DNA of 64,000 nt from assembly GCF_026242045.1 (NCBI RefSeq), contig NZ_JAPJDO010000001.1, positions 124,001-188,000 of the forward strand, in the 5' to 3' direction. The stretch comes from Mycobacterium pinniadriaticum (GTDB taxonomy: Bacteria; Actinomycetota; Actinomycetes; Mycobacteriales; Mycobacteriaceae). The position numbers were made by a program, and so were the translations under genes. Within the stretch, counting starts at the first letter, position 1; every line of letters begins with the position of its first letter. The notes beneath the pieces are model-generated. The model saw only the letters and a program-made list of their open reading frames with translations, made no database searches and was not told where the DNA came from. Below are positions 61,276 through 64,000 of the stretch, one piece after another.

Positions 61276-63254
61276 CCATCGCCACCGACCGGCCGAAAGT
61301 CGGTACAACCCTGCCTATTCCGGAGCGGGCGCGCCTCACTCCGCATCGGTGGGCCCTGGTGGCGCTGCTGGCCGCGACGGCCGTGCTCTATCTGTGGGAT
61401 CTGGACCATTCGGGCTGGGCCAATGCGTTCTACTCGGCGGCCACGCAGGCCGGCGCGCAATCCTGGAAGGCTTTCCTGTTCGGATCCTCGGATGGCGCCA
61501 ACTCCATCACCGTTGACAAACCGCCACTGGCGCTGTGGCTTCCGGGCCTGGCGGTCCGCATGTTCGGGCTCAACACCTGGAGCATCCTGGTACCGCAAGC
61601 CCTGATGGGGGTCGCGTCGGTCGCGCTGCTGTGGGACACCGTGCGCCGGCCGTTCGGCGAGACCGCCGGACTGATCGCGGGCACCACGCTGGCACTGACT
61701 CCGGTGGCCGTCACGATGTTCCGCTACAACAACCCCGATGCGCTGTTGGTGCTGTTGATGATCGCCGCGGTGTGGGCGCTGCTGCGGGCGGTCGAGGATG
61801 GCCGGCCGCGCTGGATCCTGCTCTGCGGCGCATTCCTCGGGTTGGGGTATCTGAGCAAGCAGCTCGAGGTGGCGCTGGTGATGCCGGCATTGGCGATCAG
61901 CTATCTGCTGGCCGGGCCGCGAGGACTACTCCACCGGGCCGGCCAACTGATGCTCGGGCTGGGCGCGACTCTGGTCGCGGCGGGGTGGTGGGTGCTGCTG
62001 GTGCAGCTGTGGCCGGCTGGTCAACGGCCGTGGATCGGTGGGACGCGGAAGAATTCGATTCTCGAGTTGACGCTGGACTATAACGGCTTCGGCCGTCTTG
62101 ACGGCGACGAGCCGGGCAGCACCGGTTCGCCGGGCTTCATCTCGCCGATCCACCTGGGCGGCCGGACCTCGGTGCACCCGTGGGGTGATCCCGGCCCCGG
62201 TCGGCTCTTCGAACCGGAACAGATCGGTGGTATCGGCTGGCTGCTTCCCGCTGCGCTTCTGTTCGCGGCGGTTCTGCTCGTGTGGCTGGCCCGTGCACCG
62301 AGGCGGGACAAGCAGCGGGCCGCCGTCCTCGTGTTTGCGCTGTGGCTGCTGACGACCGCCGCGGTGTTCAGTTTCATGGCCGGGATTTTCCACGCGTATT
62401 ACACGGTGGCGTTGGCGCCGGCCATCGCCGCGCTGATCGGCATCGGCGCCGCCGTCTGCTGGACGGAACGCGAAAAGATCTGGGCCAAAGCGACAATGGC
62501 GGCGGCTGTGCTGCTGATGGCAGGGACGGCGGTACTGGTGCTGCATCGCCTACCCGACTATCACCCGTGGTTGAGGTGGGCCGTCCCGGGCGGTGCGGCG
62601 GCGCTGCTGGCCTGGCTGGCCCTCGCTGGCAGGAGGCCGGACCTGATCCCCAGGCCCGTCGTGGCCGCGCTCGCGATGCTGGTCGCCCTCGGCGGGCCAG
62701 CGGCCTATAGCCTCACGACGGTGGTACGGGGAAACGTCGGCGCGATGCCGATCGCCGGACCGGTTCCGCGCGTGGTGATCGCGATGACCAAGGGCGTCAG
62801 GCCGGCCCGGCAGGCTGAGATCAAGGTGGTCGCCGGCCCCGGATTCCTCGCACCGCCAGGCCCTCCCCGCGGCCGGATGCATCTGGTGGGGTGCACGCTG
62901 CTGGATTCCGGGGTACCCGACCAGCGCCTGGTCGACCTGCTCGACGCGAATGCCGATCGTTACACCTGGGTGGGCGCCACCGTCGGGTCGGTGTGCGCGG
63001 CCGGCTATCAACTGGCCAGCGGACACCCGGTGATGCCGATCGGCGGCTTCAACGGCACGGATCCGTCACCGGCGCCCGATGCCTTCCTTCGCCTCGTGCT
63101 GTCCAAGCGGATCCACTATTTCATCGTCACCAACCCGATCCATGAGGACAGGTGGGGGCACCTGGACACCAATGCGTTGATCCAGCAGTGGGTTCAGCGC
63201 AACTTCACCCCGATGCACGTCGGCCGGGTGCTGATCTACGACCTGACGGCCTAG
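61272..63254 (+). CDS. ArnT/PMT-like GT-C membrane glycosyltransferase
   Basis: A 660-residue protein with about a dozen membrane helices, of the GT39/GT83 type that uses polyprenyl-phosphate sugars. The first loop holds WANAFYSAATQAGAQSWKAF, with D-K-PPLALWL (VDKPPLALW) in place of the acidic catalytic pair usually near the N-terminus. A C-terminal extracytoplasmic domain ~500-660 ends GRVLIYDLTA. It likely adds a sugar to a wall polymer or protein outside. Coupled to the GT2-GtrA gene by ATGA. Acceptor unknown. Confidence 0.88.
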   Translation: MTIATDRPKVGTTLPIPERARLTPHRWALVALLAATAVLYLWDLDHSGWANAFYSAATQAGAQSWKAFLFGSSDGANSITVDKPPLALWLPGLAVRMFGLNTWSILVPQALMGVASVALLWDTVRRPFGETAGLIAGTTLALTPVAVTMFRYNNPDALLVLLMIAAVWALLRAVEDGRPRWILLCGAFLGLGYLSKQLEVALVMPALAISYLLAGPRGLLHRAGQLMLGLGATLVAAGWWVLLVQLWPAGQRPWIGGTRKNSILELTLDYNGFGRLDGDEPGSTGSPGFISPIHLGGRTSVHPWGDPGPGRLFEPEQIGGIGWLLPAALLFAAVLLVWLARAPRRDKQRAAVLVFALWLLTTAAVFSFMAGIFHAYYTVALAPAIAALIGIGAAVCWTEREKIWAKATMAAAVLLMAGTAVLVLHRLPDYHPWLRWAVPGGAAALLAWLALAGRRPDLIPRPVVAALAMLVALGGPAAYSLTTVVRGNVGAMPIAGPVPRVVIAMTKGVRPARQAEIKVVAGPGFLAPPGPPRGRMHLVGCTLLDSGVPDQRLVDLLDANADRYTWVGATVGSVCAAGYQLASGHPVMPIGGFNGTDPSPAPDAFLRLVLSKRIHYFIVTNPIHEDRWGHLDTNALIQQWVQRNFTPMHVGRVLIYDLTA

Positions 63255-63255
63255 G

Positions 63256-64000
63256 TCAGGCCAGCATGGCCGCGATCTCGTCCAGCGACCAGGGCGGGCT
63301 GTCGTGATGATCCCGGTAGCCGATCAGGCTGGGGGAGGGTCGGTCGAAGCGCCCGACGAAGCCGCCTGCGGCGATGAAGATCTGGCCGGTGATACTCCTG
63401 GCCAGGTCGCTGACGAGGTAGCCGTACATCGGGGCGACGTACTCGGGGGGTGCGGCGTCCAACGCGCCTTGTGCGCTGACCTCGTCGAGCAGGCCACGCT
63501 GACGCAGCGACGCGATCTGTTCCTCGAATTCCGGCCCGGTGGACAGCCTTGTCTTCGCCCCGGGACACACCACATTCGCGCGAACCCCATACTCGGCCAA
63601 CTCCGCGGCGATCGCCATCGTCAGACCGTTCACCCCGCCCTTGCCGGCCGGGTATCCGGTGCCGCCGTAGTCACCCAGGAATGCAAAGGAACTCGTGTTG
63701 ACGATGGCGCCGCGTCCCCTGGCCACCATCTTCGGCGCCACGGCGCGGCAGGTGGCGAACGTCGTGATCAGGTGGACGTCGATCAGCCGGCGGAACTCGT
63801 CAGTGGTGACGTTCAGTATCGACGATCCGGGGGGCTCGGGTGCCCCCGCACAGTTGACCAAAGCGTCGACCGCACCGAATTCCTTCTCGCACAGGGCGAT
63901 CAGATCCTGCGCCACCGACTCTTCAGCGGCCGAGCCGGCGTGCGAGAGGGCCGCGCCACCGGCTGAGGTGATGGACGAGACGGTTGCGTCAACCGCCGCC
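63256..64000 (-). CDS. Short-chain dehydrogenase/reductase, N-terminus beyond the window
   Basis: The C-terminal ~248 residues of an SDR whose start lies past the right edge. Seen are ALVNCAG, catalytic Ser in IVNTSSFAFLGDYGGTGYPAGKGGVN with Y-PAGK, and a C-terminal extension (SPSLIGYRDHHDSPPWSLDEIAAML) typical of hydratase/Hsd-like mycobacterial SDRs. The frame is open to base 63999, so the GTG at 63915 is not its start. It ends 1 bp after the convergent glycosyltransferase stop. Confidence 0.87.
   Translation of the reverse strand, partial: AAVDATVSSITSAGGAALSHAGSAAEESVAQDLIALCEKEFGAVDALVNCAGAPEPPGSSILNVTTDEFRRLIDVHLITTFATCRAVAPKMVARGRGAIVNTSSFAFLGDYGGTGYPAGKGGVNGLTMAIAAELAEYGVRANVVCPGAKTRLSTGPEFEEQIASLRQRGLLDEVSAQGALDAAPPEYVAPMYGYLVSDLARSITGQIFIAAGGFVGRFDRPSPSLIGYRDHHDSPPWSLDEIAAMLA

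Overview
The window is high-GC actinobacterial DNA, and its gene content and order point to a fast-growing or environmental mycobacterium (Mycolicibacterium type). From remembered gene order, not a search, the first ~42 kb matches, inverted, much of the M. tuberculosis Rv3483c-Rv3535c cholesterol region. The right end carries a phoP-phoR block with a Rv0756c-like neighbour on one side and a HIT gene on the other. No rRNA genes or CRISPR arrays were seen; there is one tRNA gene (Thr, UGU).

Layout. 1-1.5 kb: end of the ring-degradation genes hsaG-hsaF. 1.5-7.4 kb: a non-steroid block with a RecQ helicase carrying a phosphoribosyltransferase-like tail, a GlxA-type regulator divergent from an HD-hydrolase/metallo-beta-lactamase pair, and an IclR regulator. 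7.5-33.1 kb: the sterol core, with a DUF1214/SDR/sulfotransferase operon, kshA, gamma-carbonic anhydrase, the DUF35-ltp4-ltp3 set, two LLM-type flavin enzymes, cyp142, a cutinase, echA19, fadD19, an amidohydrolase/ilvX pair, fadD17-fadE27-fadE26, fdxD and hsd4A. Six sites match the KstR consensus TnnAACnnGTTnnA exactly, five of them between divergent genes, so one regulator probably controls most of this block. Together the genes cover side-chain activation (CYP142, FadD19, FadD17), beta-oxidation (FadE26/27, EchA19, Hsd4A), retro-aldol removal of branched chains (Ltp3/4), ring opening (KshA) and final C6 metabolism (HsaF/G).

33.1-42.2 kb: otsA with a 54-residue partner gene, three tandem small secreted proteins sharing an SSSP tail, an SDR behind a KstR site, and an intact IS200/IS605-type element (tnpA, tnpB, end hairpins). 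The element has split a hydroxyisobutyrate-dehydrogenase-like gene just after its start; joining the flanks restores the frame exactly. A cpsA (LCP) gene follows. The mce4 sterol-import operon, which lies between hsd4A and otsA in M. tuberculosis, is absent here.

42.2-56.4 kb: a molybdenum hydroxylase whose large subunit is convergent with its two small subunits, an ammonium transporter, a Ser-rich secreted metalloprotease with a sorting-type tail, an acyl-CoA dehydrogenase/alcohol dehydrogenase/TetR operon, an SDR/phosphotransferase pair, and an HNH nuclease next to tRNA-Thr. 56.4-64 kb: a protein with ten-residue repeats, phoPR behind a perfect PhoP direct repeat, a HIT protein, two membrane glycosyltransferases, and an SDR cut by the window end.
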